Assembly (NCBI GenBank): GCA_033085395.1
Contig: JANQBS010000013.1
Location: 186,001 to 250,000 of the forward strand
DNA: 64,000 nt
Origin: Xanthoparmelia taractica
Taxonomy: Eukaryota > Ascomycota > Lecanoromycetes > Lecanorales > Parmeliaceae
Reading direction: 5' to 3'
Under the pieces are notes generated by a model that ran no database searches, was not told the DNA's origin, and worked only from the letters and a program-made list of their open reading frames with translations. Each line of letters begins with the position of its first letter. Positions within the stretch are counted from its first letter, which is position 1. This document shows positions 1-12,487 of the stretch, one piece after another. A program made the position numbers and the translations under genes.

Positions 1-128
1 ATAATTAGCTTCTATGCTTGTGTTCTCACCAACTAATGTGGCAGATGTAGCAACAAAACAGCCTTGTGAACCTCTGCCTACACTCCTACCTCTGGTCTGG
101 ACCACCACTCCGGCCGCTGCGACTGCCC

Positions 129-2539
129 ATGGCGCCCCTGCGCCTAAGGATAGAGGGGCGAACCTTTCGCGACAGTGAAAATAGGGAGGTCATACTGCGT
201 GGGATCAATGTCGCCGGAGACGCCAAGTTCCCAACAGACCCCGATTTACCCTCGAACAATCCCGACAGGTTCTACGAAGGGGACGGGCTATCTTTTGTTG
301 GCAGACCATTTTCCATAGACGAGGCTCACACGCACTTTTCGCGGCTGAGAAGATGGGGATACAATTTGATACGTTACATATTCACATGGGAAGCCATTGA
401 GCATGCCGGCCCCGGGAAATATGACGAGGAGTGGGTTCAGCATACTATTGAGGTCTTGAGACTGGCAAAGGGTTATGGCTTCTACGTATTCATGGATCCT
501 CATCAAGATGTCTGGTCTCGGTTCACTGGTGGTTCCGGTGCACCCATGTGGACAGTATACGCAATGGGACTCAATCCACGGTCATTCTCTTCCACTCAAG
601 CGTCTTGGGTTCACAACACATACCCTGACCCTGCCAACTATCCTAAAATGATCTGGGCAACGAATTATACGCGGTTGGCGTGTCAAGTCATCTTCACCAT
701 GTTCTTTGGAGGAAAAGACTTCACGCCCAAAGCCATCATTGATGGAAAGAACATCCAAGACTACCTGCAGGATCACTTCGTCGAAGCGTGTCGTCACCTT
801 ACTTTAAGGATTCGTGAAGCGGGAGATATCGAGAACGATGTCGTTATTGGGTGGGAGAGTATGAACGAGCCGAATCGAGGCCTCATTGGCTGGCAGGATG
901 TTTCCACCATTCCTACTGAACAGAAGCTACAGAAAGGTCCTTCGCCGACTGCATGGCAAGCAATGTTGACTGGCTCTGGTAGAGCGTGCGAAATAGATAC
1001 CTGGGACTTTGGCGGGTTAGGACCATATAAATCTGGCACTGAGCTAGTGGACCCCAAAGGAGAGTCGGCTTGGCTACCAGCAGACTATGATGACTCAAGG
1101 TACGGCTGGAAGAGGGATCCAGGGTGGAAATTGGGAGAATGTATCTGGGCACAGCATGGGATTTGGGACCCATCGACCGATCAGTTACTGAAGAAGGATT
1201 ACTTTGCGAGGCAGCCGAAGAGTGGTAGGAAAATCGACTATGAGTTTTTCACAAACAATTACTTCATGCCATACTATCGGAGACATCAGAAAGCCATCAC
1301 AAGCGTACATGAAAACGCTATAATGTTTTGCCAACCACCCGTCCTCGAAATACCCCCTTCAATCAAAGGCACTGATGACGATGACCCAAACATGGTCTTT
1401 GCTCCTCATTTCTATGACGGCGTCACTTTAATGACGAAGAAATGGTGAGTGTAACATTTCTGGTTGCAAGAGAGCTAGCTGAACCATAATGGCAGGAATC
1501 GATACTGGAATGTTGATGTTTTTGGAATTCTGCGAGGAAAATATCTGTCCCCAGCATTTGCTGTCAAAGTAGGCGAGACGGCAATCAGAAATTGCTTCAG
1601 AGATCAACTCTCTGCCATCAGGAAAGAAGGAATGGAGTATATGGGAAATCATCCTTGCATCTTCACGGAAATCGGTATACCCTACGACATGGACAATAAA
1701 TACGCTTACAAAACTGGTGACTATTCGAGTCAGTCGTCCGCCATGGACGCAAATCATTTCGCACTTGAAGGTTGCGGCTGCAATGGCTACGCTTTGTGGT
1801 TATACATGGCTACGGTATGTCGACAGAGTTCTCGTCATCAGCCTCACACGATGGCTGACGGTATTAGAATAACCATGAATGGGGCGACCTTTGGAATGGG
1901 GAAGACCTTTCAATTTTCTCGCTCGACGACAAGCCTCTACCTCTCCATCCGGAACCCAATTCAGAAGTACCAGGTCCGACCCCCAATGCCTCTACTGTCT
2001 CTGTAGACAGAGATTCGCCTGCGTTTTCCGAAAGCCGCTCAACTGATACAGCACCTGTCATTCCAGAAACCTTGAAGAACAAGCTCGCGACCCCTTCCAT
2101 CACGTCCCTGAAATCAAACACACCATCAGAGATTGGTAGTACGCCCGGCTTCCGCGCTGCAGAGGCATATGTGCGGCCTAGCCCAATGGCTATTGTCGGA
2201 AACGTCACTGCTTCTGGCTTCGATCTGCGCAATGCAATATTTACGTTCTCGCTCGAGTGCCAGACAGCTGCTACAGAAGAAGTACCCACGGAAGTCTTCT
2301 TACCCGAATTCCATTTCCCTCGTGACAATACCGCGGTTGAAGTGACTAGCGGCAAGTGGACAATCAGCGTTGATGACAAGTATGGTGGCTTGATCCAAAC
2401 TCTGAGATGGTACCATGGTGCGGGTAAGCAGAGCATGACGGTCAAAGGGGTGAAAAGACGGCAGGGTATAGCGTTGGGGAAGGAGGAAGAAGAAGGGTAT
2501 TATGAGCAATGCAGGCAGAAGGGTTGCAGAATCATGTGA
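129..2539 (+). CDS. GH5 ergosteryl-beta-glucosidase / EGCrP2-like glycoside hydrolase
   Basis: Exons 129-1444, 1496-1814 and 1868-2539 join to 768 codons. The protein opens with the conserved MAPLRLRIEGRTFRD and matches the GH5 subfamily of fungal sterol-glucoside and glucosylceramide hydrolases. Catalytic signatures are visible: WESMNEPNRG holds the acid/base Glu after Asn, and CIFTEIGIPYD holds the nucleophile Glu. A C-terminal beta-sandwich-like region ends near residue 768. Both introns are about 50 bp, the first starting GTGAGT. An upstream in-frame ATG at 66 would add 21 residues unlike the family start, so 129 is preferred. The family acts on ergosteryl glucoside or glucosylceramide in cytosol or vacuole. 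Substrate is inferred, not shown. Confidence 0.9.
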
Positions 2540-2962
2540 ATATTGATTGTTCTTTTGGACTCCGTGGTCAGCGACATGCGAGCGTGGTACCCAAGCGTTT
2601 GTTCATTAGGGCTACGGCTTTGTTGGAGTCCATGTATTGATATTCCGCATGTTGTGAGATGATGAATCCACCATTGAGAGGTAATTTACCTTCAAATCCG
2701 TGCAACCACGTCTCACTCTACTACCCTCGATCCCGGCATTTCCGTATCTACCATGCGCAGACATTATGTACCTTTCAAGCGTTTGAGCTTCAGAAACCAT
2801 TATTCCCAAGATCCAAAGTCCTTGATTGGATTTAATACTAAGACAATACACCTTTGGGTTGTAAGCTGTTAATATCCGCATTCCTCTCCGTGCAGTCACC
2901 CAGATCGTTCCGCACAGATCCAGTCACCACCCCCTCTCTCATCAATCAATCCATCCTTCCCC
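2540..2962. other. Intergenic, convergent 3' ends
   Basis: This lies between the GH5 gene and the convergent small gene. No ORF with family resemblance is seen; presumably it holds the two 3' UTRs. Confidence 0.5.
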
Positions 2963-3238
2963 TCAACTCCAGAACCCTTTCTTCCCTTTCCCCGCATCCT
3001 CAATCCCATCCCCAACATTCTTCGCCCCACCCTCCACCCCATTCCCCAGAGCCTCCAGCGCGTCTCCGACAGGCTTTCCCGCGCTACCCGTTACGCCCGT
3101 CACCGTTTGTCCCACGCCTCGGCCTGCGGCACCGACGATGCCGCCGGCTGTCTTGGCGACGCCGGAGACTCCGTTGCCCAAGGTCGAGGTGACGAAGCCG
3201 ACGGGGTTGCTGCTGTTGGTGTTGTTTGAGGTGGGCAT
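2963..3238 (-). CDS. Small Gly/Val/Ala-rich protein, 91 residues
   Basis: One uninterrupted frame runs from ATG at 3238 to a stop at 2963. The protein has a short polar N-terminus with Asn and Ser (MPTSNNTNSSNP), then repeating small-residue segments such as GGIVGAAGRGVGQTVTGV, and ends in a Lys-rich GKGKKGFWS. The periodic Gly, Ala and Val with Lys or Asp suggests an amphipathic helical or LEA-like stress protein. Short proteins of this look are common and mostly unstudied in ascomycetes. No function is assigned. Codon bias towards C and G at third positions supports that it is real. Confidence 0.65.
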   Translation of the reverse strand: MPTSNNTNSSNPVGFVTSTLGNGVSGVAKTAGGIVGAAGRGVGQTVTGVTGSAGKPVGDALEALGNGVEGGAKNVGDGIEDAGKGKKGFWS

Positions 3239-3811
3239 ATTTTCTATGGGGTTGGGCTTGGTGCGTGGTTGGTTGTGCGATGTGCTGAAGGTTTTGGTAG
3301 GTGTGGTATCCGTGGGCTGTTTAACGCGTGGCTACCTAAGGTATTCAACGGTTTGAGTTAGTCGTTATCAATGACGTGCTACCGTGGACGGATTGGGAAA
3401 GACAGGTGAGGGTCCGTTGCATGCAACTGCCGAGCTGGGTCGGCTAGCGTCGGAGATTTAAAGAATAATTCCGCAGGTCTTGGCATCAAGATGACGAGCC
3501 GAGGGGCGTTTGACCGATGGACTTTGGGCAGGATGGTGCATATTCGTGCTTCATAGTTTGTGGCCAGAAAGCATAAATATTAGAGCAGCTCATGATTAGT
3601 ATTAATATTCTCGCCATGCCTCCTTGTTTCCCTTTCGTTTCGTCTGCTCGATGGTGTTCTGATCGTGCAAACAACATACGGCTGGTGGATCGAAGGAAAA
3701 GATTGAGAGGTACCTTAGATTGGTTACACCAGGTAATTTTGGTCTCCTTCACCGCTATTTGGATGTCGTGTCTGGCTTCATATCGATTATCATAATTTTC
3801 CCTTCTCTCCA
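3239..3811. other. Divergent intergenic promoter region
   Basis: This is the spacer between the divergent small gene (-) and the MFS gene (+). It is AT-rich near 3560-3620. No further gene is supported. Confidence 0.5.
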
Positions 3812-5906
3812 ATGGCGTCAGTCGGCGAAGACGAAGGCTCTATCAAGTCTATTACTTCAAGTTCCCTATCGAGCGATTCGATAGAGCGACCTCTTCCCCT
3901 TCACGACCGTGCTGTTAACCATGAAGATGTTGGGGAAACCGTGGCACCAGAGGCCTTGCCAACGTCACTTAGACCGGTTCCCTCTAACAATGCAGCCTCG
4001 ATAGCCACTACTGGAACTAACAACCCAGAGTATGAGGTAGATTGGGATGATGAAAACGATCCTGAGAATCCAAGGAACTGGTCAATCTGGTACAAGGGCT
4101 TCACCATATTCTCCATCTCATGGTCAACATGGTGCATCGTTGTCTATTCCACGTCTTACACCACCGGCTTGGCACAGATGCAACACGATTTCCACATTTC
4201 TTCTGAGCCCATTGTAACCTTGGGAGTGACCACCTACTGTGAGTTGGTAAGAAAGATTGAAAGTGTTGGTATTGGAAACTGATTATGCGACCAGTGGTGG
4301 GCATTGCGGTAGGGTCTATGATCCTCGCACCAGTTTCCGAAATGTATGGACGTCGGCCGGTCTATGTAGCCAGCATGTTACTTTTCACCGTCCTCATCAT
4401 TCCGTGCGGACTTGCGACTTCCCTGCCAGAAGTTGTCATTGTTCGTTTTTTTGGGGCGCTAGCAGGGTCTGCCATGGTTGCCAACAGCCCCGGTACTGTT
4501 AGTGACATTGTCAACGACGACTATCGAGCGTTGGCCTTTTCAATTTGGTCAATCGGTCCATTTAACGGACCAACCTTTGGTCCCATAATTGGAGGTTTCT
4601 CCACCCAGTAACGCAAACATCTTATGTTCATCAGAAAGCCAGAGAATCTTCTGACAAGTCAACAGGTATCTTGGCTGGAGATGGACCAATTGGATTGTTA
4701 TGATGATCTCTGGGGTTGCGTTTATATTCATGTGTACGCTGAAGGAGACGTACGCGCCAGCCTTACTACGGAAGAAGGCGAAGCTTCGCCGCAAGGAGCA
4801 GGATGATGATCGACACTGGTCTCGCTATGATAGCAAGGTCAAGTTCTGGCCGCACTTAAAAGACAACCTTGGCCGACCGTTTGTAATGATGTTTACGGAG
4901 CCTATCTGGTCTGATGTCTCTCTACTTCTTCACATTTAAGACACTGAATCTGACAGCTTCGCAGCATGTTTTGGGATGCGTATATAGCAATCATCTACGG
5001 CGTTCTATATCTTTGCTTCATCGCCTATCCTATAGTGTTCACTGGTGTCCGGGGCTGGTCTTTGGGTATATCTGGACTTGCTTTTAGTGGCCTGGCTGTA
5101 GGATGTTTTATAGTCATAGGCACCGAGCCGCTGCTTCGAAGGATGATCAATTCTCACAAGAAGGACCCTGAGACTGGCAAGGTACCACCTGAAGCCATGG
5201 TCAGCGTGGTTTGTATCGCTGCTGTCTTGGTTCCCGTCGGAGAGCTGTGGTTTGCTTGGACCTGCGTGCCTCCGGTGCATTGGATATGGCCTATTTTGGC
5301 GGGAATACCTTTTGGCGCGGGAAACACCGCCGTCTTCATATACGCATCGAACTACCTGGCTGGTAGCTATGGCAGTAAGTGATTCTCTGTGCATCGGGAG
5401 ACCAAACGGTGATTTGATCCTTGCAGTCTACGCGGCCTCTGCGTTGGCTGGAAACTCGGTCGTTCGATCCACCCTGGGTGGTACGCTACCGCTCGCGGGA
5501 CCAGCAAGTAAGTATTGTCTAAGCTCTCTTCTTGCTCATTGGCACCATCTGCCAACGCTCGATATATCATCGGGTCTGCAACACATTCATGCTCCGATGC
5601 ATCCTGGGTATCCCCTTGCTTTAGATTTGGTGCTCGAGACGATACTGACATGAATAACCTCAAGTGTACGCGAAACTGAATCCCCATTGGGCCGGAACTC
5701 TACTAGGCCTCGTACAGGTAGCCATAATACCCATCCCTTTGGTCTTCTACAGATACGGACACAGGATCAGGATGAAAAGTGCTCTCATTCAGAGTATGCA
5801 ACAAGACAAGGAGAAGCTTGAGAGCAAGCGAAGGAGTGGTGTCCGAGCTAAGCGGTCAGAGAAAGCGGAGGATGGAATGGTCAAGGATTACTCGAAAGAT
5901 GTATAA
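3812..5906 (+). CDS. MFS drug:H+ antiporter-1 (DHA1) type transporter
   Basis: Six exons (3812-4238, 4295-4607, 4666-4908, 4965-5374, 5427-5507, 5665-5906) give 571 codons. An acidic cytosolic tail of about 90 residues ends in VDWDDENDPENPRNWS, the usual signature before TM1 of fungal DHA1 exporters. The TM2-TM3 loop reads SEMYGRRPVY and the middle has LKETYAPALLRKKAKLRR, both family motifs. Splicing at 4238/4295 restores TTYLVGIAVGS, and at 4908/4965 restores EPICMFWDAYIA. The C-terminus is Lys/Arg-rich. Family members export drugs, polyamines or fungal metabolites at the plasma membrane; substrate is unknown. No biosynthetic cluster surrounds it. Confidence 0.9.
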
Positions 5907-7081
5907 CAAGGAAAACACTTCACCTGGGTATAACAGGGAGCTGGAGCTGCCATCAAACCCTGGCCCCGAAATCGGAATGGTTCGAAAAAAGGAAATGGGA
6001 ACCTCCTACCTCACACCATGTCCCTCGCCCTTCATCCTATCTTTTACCAAACGCCCCCGCGCGCCACTCCTTCCCCGCTCAGAACCCTCCAACCACTTCC
6101 TCAGCTCCCCAGAAACTCATCTTCTCCTCGCTAGCCGCCTCTAGAGCCTGGGAATTGGGCATTCAGGTCTTGGCCGCTTAACGCTCGCGGTTCCCATTGG
6201 TCGAAATAGGCGGTGTGGTGGTCGGGTTCTGTTGTTGGGGTGAGTAGTTGCCGCTGTCGTCTGTGCGGTGGGTGGTGGAGTGAATGGAGTTGGCTGGTGG
6301 GCTGGGGACGATCTGTATGTGGAGGGAGGGGGGGGGGGGGTTTTCGAGGCGTGCATGATGGTGCAGTATTCTAATTAGTGAGTAGAGGGGGGTTTCCGAT
6401 GGATTATAGATCGATCGATTTGAGGGCGAACATAGAACCAAAAAGATCAATGGAACCTCTCTATTCTCAACTTTTTCTCCCCGGAGCTGCTATACTTGAT
6501 AGAACCGCTCTTCCTTTGCTTCTAGTCATCTTCAAGTGTATAAGGAAAAGACCTCACACTGTACTCCATAACAAGGTTGTAGATAGATTGTCAAAAACGG
6601 CGATCGATCTCGGGCAATCTGTGATCTTCCCAAATATCGCAGCACCAGTGCACCAGCTAAGATGACGTCCTACAAAGCCATGTTCTACAACAGAAGAATA
6701 TCCCTCACTTTTCAAACCAGTCCTTACTGTGTATCTCTCATTTGTCTCCAACTGTGCCTGATTGGACAATGACAGCGCCCTTTTCAACATTTGAAACCGC
6801 GCAGTTCCTGCCAAGAGGACATGACGTAATACACTTACAGTACTTCTAAAGTGCTGGAAAAATAAAGTTATTGCACTAAATTTACTTTACCATTGGATTT
6901 CCGGTCGTCGGGCGAAGCGAAACGAAAACGCTTGACCCCAGGTTTCTTTTCCATTTGAGCTCGGACCAAAAGTTCGACGGTTGCTTCTTCCCCATCATCA
7001 TCGCATTCTATTCTACTTTACCCCTTTTTCCATCAATTGTTATTATCCTTTGAAACGGGGGAGGCTTGTTTTCGTGATTCA

Positions 7082-7126
<45 letters not shown>

Positions 7127-7297
7127 GATATTGGGCGTTCGTTGTTAACTTTCTTCCCTACTGAGGCGAGAAGAAAGGTTGCGCTTGGCGGTGACACAGT
7201 ATTGACGTTTCGGTACAGAAAAACAGCGCGGGTTCATCGAATCGATCAATTGCTCTCGCGCAGAATTCGTTTCGCCCAATCTATCTTCACTTTCAAT
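5907..7297. other. Long intergenic stretch and 5' leader
   Basis: No protein-like frame stands out. It contains a G run near 6330-6341 and a (AAGT)11 microsatellite at 7082-7125. The 3' part (about 7000-7297) is probably the 5' UTR of the next gene. Confidence 0.5.
7082..7125 (+). repeat. (AAGT)11 microsatellite made of overlapping GTAAGT donors
   Basis: Eleven perfect AAGT units lie 173 bp upstream of the ATG at 7298. Each junction creates GTAAGT, the optimal fungal 5' splice donor. A usable acceptor (CGCGCAG) lies near 7257-7263. Confidence 0.9.
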
Positions 7298-8677
7298 ATG
7301 GCTGGCACCAGGCGATCCACGCGACAAGCTGCGGCCAAGTCGAATCCCAGCGCCGAAGCCCCTACCCAGAGCAAGCCCGCAGCGGCCGCGGGGACCAAGC
7401 GCAAAGCGGAATCTGACGGCGCTACTAAAGGTAAGCGCGGGAAGAAGGGGACGAAGAAGGAGCAGACAACAATTGAGGCGTCAATGCCCAGTGATGATAA
7501 GAACGGCGATTCTAAAGAGGATGTGGAGATGAAGGATGAGCCGGAAGCCGAACCAGCTGAGGCGAGCAATGGCAAGACAGGCGCTGATGAGGTCGCGCAG
7601 AGGGAGGAGGAGGTGAGGGATCAGGAGCCAATGGATGAGGGAGCGCAGGAGGAGCCTTCTGCTGAGAAGAAAGAGCCTGAGACCAATGGCGACGTCAAAG
7701 AGGACGGTGAAGGGGAGCCGAAGAAGAATGGCTTTGACGCTCTGATGGACCCCTCTGACAAAGACAAGGACCAAAATGCTACTGAAGAGGGCACGGGAAG
7801 TAAAGTCTCCGAAGCCGACAATGCGGTTGAGGATTCCTCAAAGCGTGAAGAAGCCACACCGTCAAGCATTCTCGAAAAGGGCATCATTTACTTCTTCTTC
7901 CGAGGCCGCGTTGGTATCAATGAGCCCTCCGACGTCAACGACATCGCAAGAAGCTACATCGTCCTGCGCCCTCTGCCTCATGGCGCGAAGCTCGGCGATG
8001 GTCCGATTGGCGATGCTGGAAACAATCGCATGCTGGCGCTGCCAAAGAAAGTCCTCCCCGCTAGCCCAAAGGATAGATTCATGACCTTTGTCGAAAAGGC
8101 GAAAATCACCATGGACGACATCAAGAGCCAGCTGTCGTCTTCTGACTATACCACCAAAACAGCCGGCGCCCGCCATACTCCCGCTGCTGCTCCTATTGGT
8201 GAGGGCATCTATGCTATCACCCAGACAGGTCGCGAAACGCATCTAGCTTACATCTTGACCATCCCCTCCGAGCTCGGCGAAATACAGCAAGAGGTGGGGC
8301 TCAGGCAGCGTGGCAGCTATATCACTAGTGCCAAGAATCCTCAGTCTTCTGGCCCGGCGAATGCCAACCTGCCACAAGGAGCCGAATACCCCCAAGAGTT
8401 CGTTCCGCGCAGCCGGTGACCGAGAGTCTATCTACTAACGTCTTGCAGGATACTTGACGAGTTCCACGGCCGAGGCTGGATGCCACTCCAACCCAAACTC
8501 CTCGACTACGACAACACTCAATTCTTGCTCATTGGGCACAACGACGACGCCTTGGAGAAGGCAGCTAAGCCTCAGGATGGGGAGGAGGATAAGCCAGAGA
8601 AAGAAACGCCGCTGGAGGAGATGGAGACGTTGGAGCACGAGGATGAGATTCGCGTTGAGCATCTGAAGGGTGAGTAG
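7298..8677 (+). CDS. Conserved acidic fungal protein (often named BTB domain transcription factor)
   Basis: Exon 1 runs from 7298 to either 8397 or 8415 and exon 2 is 8449-8677, giving about 442-448 codons. The first ~190 residues are low complexity, with Lys/Arg-rich then Glu-rich stretches (KRGKKGTKKEQ, EPMDEGAQEEP), typical of nuclear disordered tails. A conserved core follows: SILEKGIIYFFFRGRVG, DIARSYIVLRPLP and KITMDDIKSQL, then GWMPLQPKLLDYDN near the end. Ascomycete homologues carry the name BTB transcription factor, but I see no BTB fold here. Donor GTTCGT at 8398 gives a 51-bp intron and PQEILDEF. Donor GTGACC at 8416 gives only 33 bp. I prefer the first. Confidence 0.85.
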
Positions 8678-9583
8678 TAAAAGTGACACTCAGAAACGTG
8701 CTGCATGCTAATGGGGGAAAGGTGATGATTCCGTCTTCACAGATTTGGGGCTCAGTGCGAAAGAATATCCTAAACTTCAGACAACATGGTGATGGTCATA
8801 CTTTCCCAAGGATAAAAGGACGGAAGGATTTGTGTAGATTTGCGAATAGGAGTACATGCAGTGGCAAAAGTATCAGCCTTGGGGTTGGAAAAGTGCTGTA
8901 CATACTCCATGCTTGCGGTGCCTGATTTCAATTTAGTGGAGTCAGTTGAATCGATACGAAAGCAAAGATGTTTTGACACGCGATTGTAAACCATCGGAGA
9001 GGCTTGGATAATGTATCTAGAGTCCTTTCCAAAGGGGCAGGATGAGTGAGTGCCAGAATGGGAAGTAAGGTAAGGTAGTACCTAGTGTCCGTTGGCGCTA
9101 GTGGCTTGGCTCTCGCCTCGACTTCGGAAGTTCTTCACAGCTAGGAAAACCCCTACACTCAAACAAACAAACGACCAACCTCACTACTTGTCACCGCGAT
9201 AATACCCCAAGCTCTCAAGAACCAAATAAGCCGTCTTCGCATTTCCCCAAAACTCCTCCCTCTCACATCCTCTTCCCTGAAAAGCTTGCAAAAACCAAAT
9301 CTGGCCCCTTGGTACCACGATCTACATTCATCTGCCTCAAGTCACCTTCGCCAGACGAGAGCACTTCAACACACTGTGACGGCTGTGTCAACTCGGTGAA
9401 TTCACCTTCAGCATCTAAGCTACCGTCTCTGCATGCGCGCCGGGCCTGTCTTCAACGCCTTATCCTTTCCGAGTTGTTGAATTTTACGCTTTACCACATC
9501 CCTCCTCTCGTGTCCAGCAAGACTACCTCAGCGGTCAACCATTTGCCTCTAAATCAACATAAATACATCACAGCCAATTTGCA
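8678..9583. other. Intergenic and Dhh1 leader
   Basis: No ORF with domain character is seen. The last ~450 bp are CT-rich and CA-rich, in keeping with a promoter and long 5' leader of the helicase gene. Confidence 0.5.
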
Positions 9584-11301
9584 ATGGCATCAGCCCTGGC
9601 CGATCAAGCCGCCAAGATGAATATCGGGTGAGCCACTTACAGGGAGCTTCAGAAAAACTTGGGCCAACTACTCATGCATCATCCGTAGTGACAGTACTTC
9701 GGCTAAGAGCGGGACTGACAAGTCTAAGGCTCCCGGGAGAGATACTCGACCACAGACTGAGGTGCATGGCACAATGCTCTTCTAAATTACTAGAGCTGAT
9801 CTTTGGTTTAGGATGTCACGGCCACCAAGGGCCTGGAGTTCGAAGACTTCGTTCTCAAGCGAGACCTTCTCAAGGGGATCCACGCGGCAGGATTTGAGAA
9901 ACCTTCACCCATCCAAGAAGAAACCATCCCCGTTGCCTTAACAGGGCGAGATATATTGGCAAGAGCGAAAAACGGAACAGGCAAGACTGCTGCGTTCATT
10001 ATACCCTTACTGGAAAAGATCGAGCCGGAGAAACAGAAGACGCAGGCTTTAATCCTGGTGCCAACAAGAGAGCTTGCTCTGCAAACGTCACAAGTCTGCA
10101 AAACCTTGGGCCAGCACCTTGGCGTCAATGTCATGGTCACTACCGGTGGCACTGGTCTTAAAGACGACATCATTCGTCTGCATGAAACGGTCCATATCAT
10201 TGTTGGCACGCCCGGCCGAATAGCAGATCTCGCGAGAAAGGAGGTTGTCAAACTTGATGAATGTACGACATTCGTCATGGACGAAGCCGACAAGCTCCTC
10301 TCGCCGGAATTTACACCCACGATTGAACAACTACTCAGTTTCCACCCCAAGGAGCGCCAAGTCATGCTTTTCAGCGCTACATTTCCAACAATAGTCAAAT
10401 CATTCAAGGTAAGGGTGACCATCCAATGTCTGCGCCCAATGCTTACAGGCTCCAGGATAAACATATGGACAATCCTTACGAAATCAATCTGATGGACGAG
10501 CTCACTCTTCGGGGTATAACGCAGTACTACTGCTTTGTCGAAGAGAAACAGAAAGTCCACTGCCTTAACACTCTCTTCTCCAAACTCCAAATCAACCAGT
10601 CCATCATTTTCTGCAACTCCACAAATCGAGTGGAGCTGCTTGCGAAGAAAATTACCGAACTTGGATACTCCTGCTTTTACTCTCACGCCAAGATGCTGCA
10701 ACACAACCGTAACCGCGTGTTTCATGATTTCCGGAACGGTGTATGCCGCAACCTCGTCTGCTCTGATCTTCTTACCCGTGGTATCGATATCCAGGCTGTG
10801 AATGTGGTCATCAACTTCGATTTCCCTAAAAATGCAGAGACTTACCTCCATCGCATTGGTCGATCAGGACGGTTCGGACATTTGGGAGTGGCGATCAACC
10901 TGATCAATTGGGATGATCGCTTCAACCTCTACAGAATCGAGCAGGAGCTCGGTACCGAGATTGCAGCCATTCCACCATCCATCGACAAGAAGCTCTATGC
11001 TTACGATTCTCCCGAAAACATTCCTCGCCCAGCACCAATTATTGCGTCCGGACGTCATGCATCTGGCCAGGGCCAGCAACAAGCTGGGCCTCACCAGCGA
11101 GCGAACCGGGGCGCTAGCACTTCCAATGGGAGCTACTCTGGCCAAGGGCGTAATCAAGCTAATGGGCGAGGACCACAACATTCTAATGGGACTAACCTTC
11201 AGAACAACACGCGTCACCACGGTCAATCGAATGGAGGCCACCGAGGTTCTTTCAGAGGTTATCCTCAACAAAACCGGCAGAATCGCTCTACGCCTCAATA
11301 G
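9584..11301 (+). CDS. DHH1: DEAD-box RNA helicase Dhh1/DDX6
   Basis: Exons 9584-9627, 9689-9761, 9812-10408 and 10456-11301 give 519 codons. All SF2 DEAD motifs are visible in order: Q-motif FEKPSPIQEETIP, AKNGTGKT (I), PTRELALQT (Ia), TPGRIADL (Ib), DEAD (II), FSAT (III) and HRIGRSGRFG (VI). Splicing at 10408/10456 restores FKDKHMDNPYEINLMDELTLRG, the Dhh1-specific linker. The C-terminal tail is Gln/Asn/Gly-rich. Known role: P-body decapping activator and translational repressor in the cytoplasm. The first exon codes only 15 residues, MASALADQAAKMNIG. The convergent methyltransferase lies about 1.2 kb downstream. Confidence 0.95.
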
Positions 11302-12487
11302 GGGGATCGAAGCTTTCTGCTTTGTTTTTCGGCCCTTTCCATTGCTTCTACTCGGATTCTCATTGTTGGCGTTGGCCAATCTCAATTACTTCAATGCGAC
11401 CTGATGACGGGAATACGACCTTCTACCCTGTACATATTTTTACGGCACTTCGACTCCACGCGACCCGGATCTTGCGAGTTCAGTTTCTTCATTACGGTTT
11501 TCTGGGCGATCTTAGAGACGGTGTACAAAAAGGCGTTCACTCCAGTGGTATCATCTTTCATGGCGTTTTCGTGGGACCATTTCCATGGTCCTGCAATTTA
11601 GTTCTTCTGTGGACTGGGCTCATGGTCTCGGTTCTTTTCGCGATGCTGACATTTGTCGGCGGTCTCACTCGATCAAGACTTGCAATACGACCACGACATT
11701 GCAATACTCACACCTCCCTCGCATTCTCGTCACACACCGGGCTACCGAACCGCCTTTGTCTTCACCTTTCACCAGACCACTATCAACCCCTCAACCCCCC
11801 TCACAGCAATCTCAGCTTCTTCACCACCAGCAACCTAGCAACCTCCTGTCACATCTTTTCGAACAAGGCGCTCCTTTTGAGGCTTTCAACATCCAACCAC
11901 ACCTCTGTTGTCGGCGCAGGAATCTCATTCACCACTGCCTGCATATCAACTTCGTCTACCGTCTGCTCTGCTCCTTTGAGAGGGATGATGGCCACATGAC
12001 GACTCCCGCCGTTCCTCTACCAGCACGACACCAGCCAAACAGGCGACAAGAGAGAGGAAGTGCCAGCATAGCACCCATAAAAACCCCCCCATAAAACAAA
12101 GTAGGAGGCAAAAAGTCTGCCATTGACGGATGCAGACCTGATAGTACTAGCTTTGAGTCTTGTTTAGCTGTAGCCGAATGAAACTTGAGGTTATCTCTGA
12201 AAAGAAAGTCCCACGTAGTCCATGCCTGGTGTATTCGCGATATGTGCAAATGCAGATTATGATTTTTTACATCGTTTTATTCGCAGTCTTAAGGTGACTC
12301 GACCTCGCCAGAGCCTTGATAATATACTCTATAGTTGCCCCTATGAGGCCAACATAGTTTCCTATCTATCCGACCTATATATGAGAACCCACCCTTCAGC
12401 GCCATTTCTAAAATACAATCACACCACCCCAGGCTATTCCCCCTCCCCCCTCCCCCCTCTCCATCCCCACCCACTCGAAAGCTCCAA
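11302..12487. other. Long 3' region between convergent genes
   Basis: About 1.2 kb between the Dhh1 stop and the methyltransferase stop. The frames here are Ser/His/Thr-rich without domain signs. It is likely a long 3' UTR plus spacer. C-rich runs occur at 12425-12470. Confidence 0.5.

Noticed and set aside
11322..12094. Two overlapping frames of 169 and 225 codons after DHH1
   Set aside because: His/Ser/Thr/Pro-rich in two frames at once, typical of CT-rich 3' UTR sequence.
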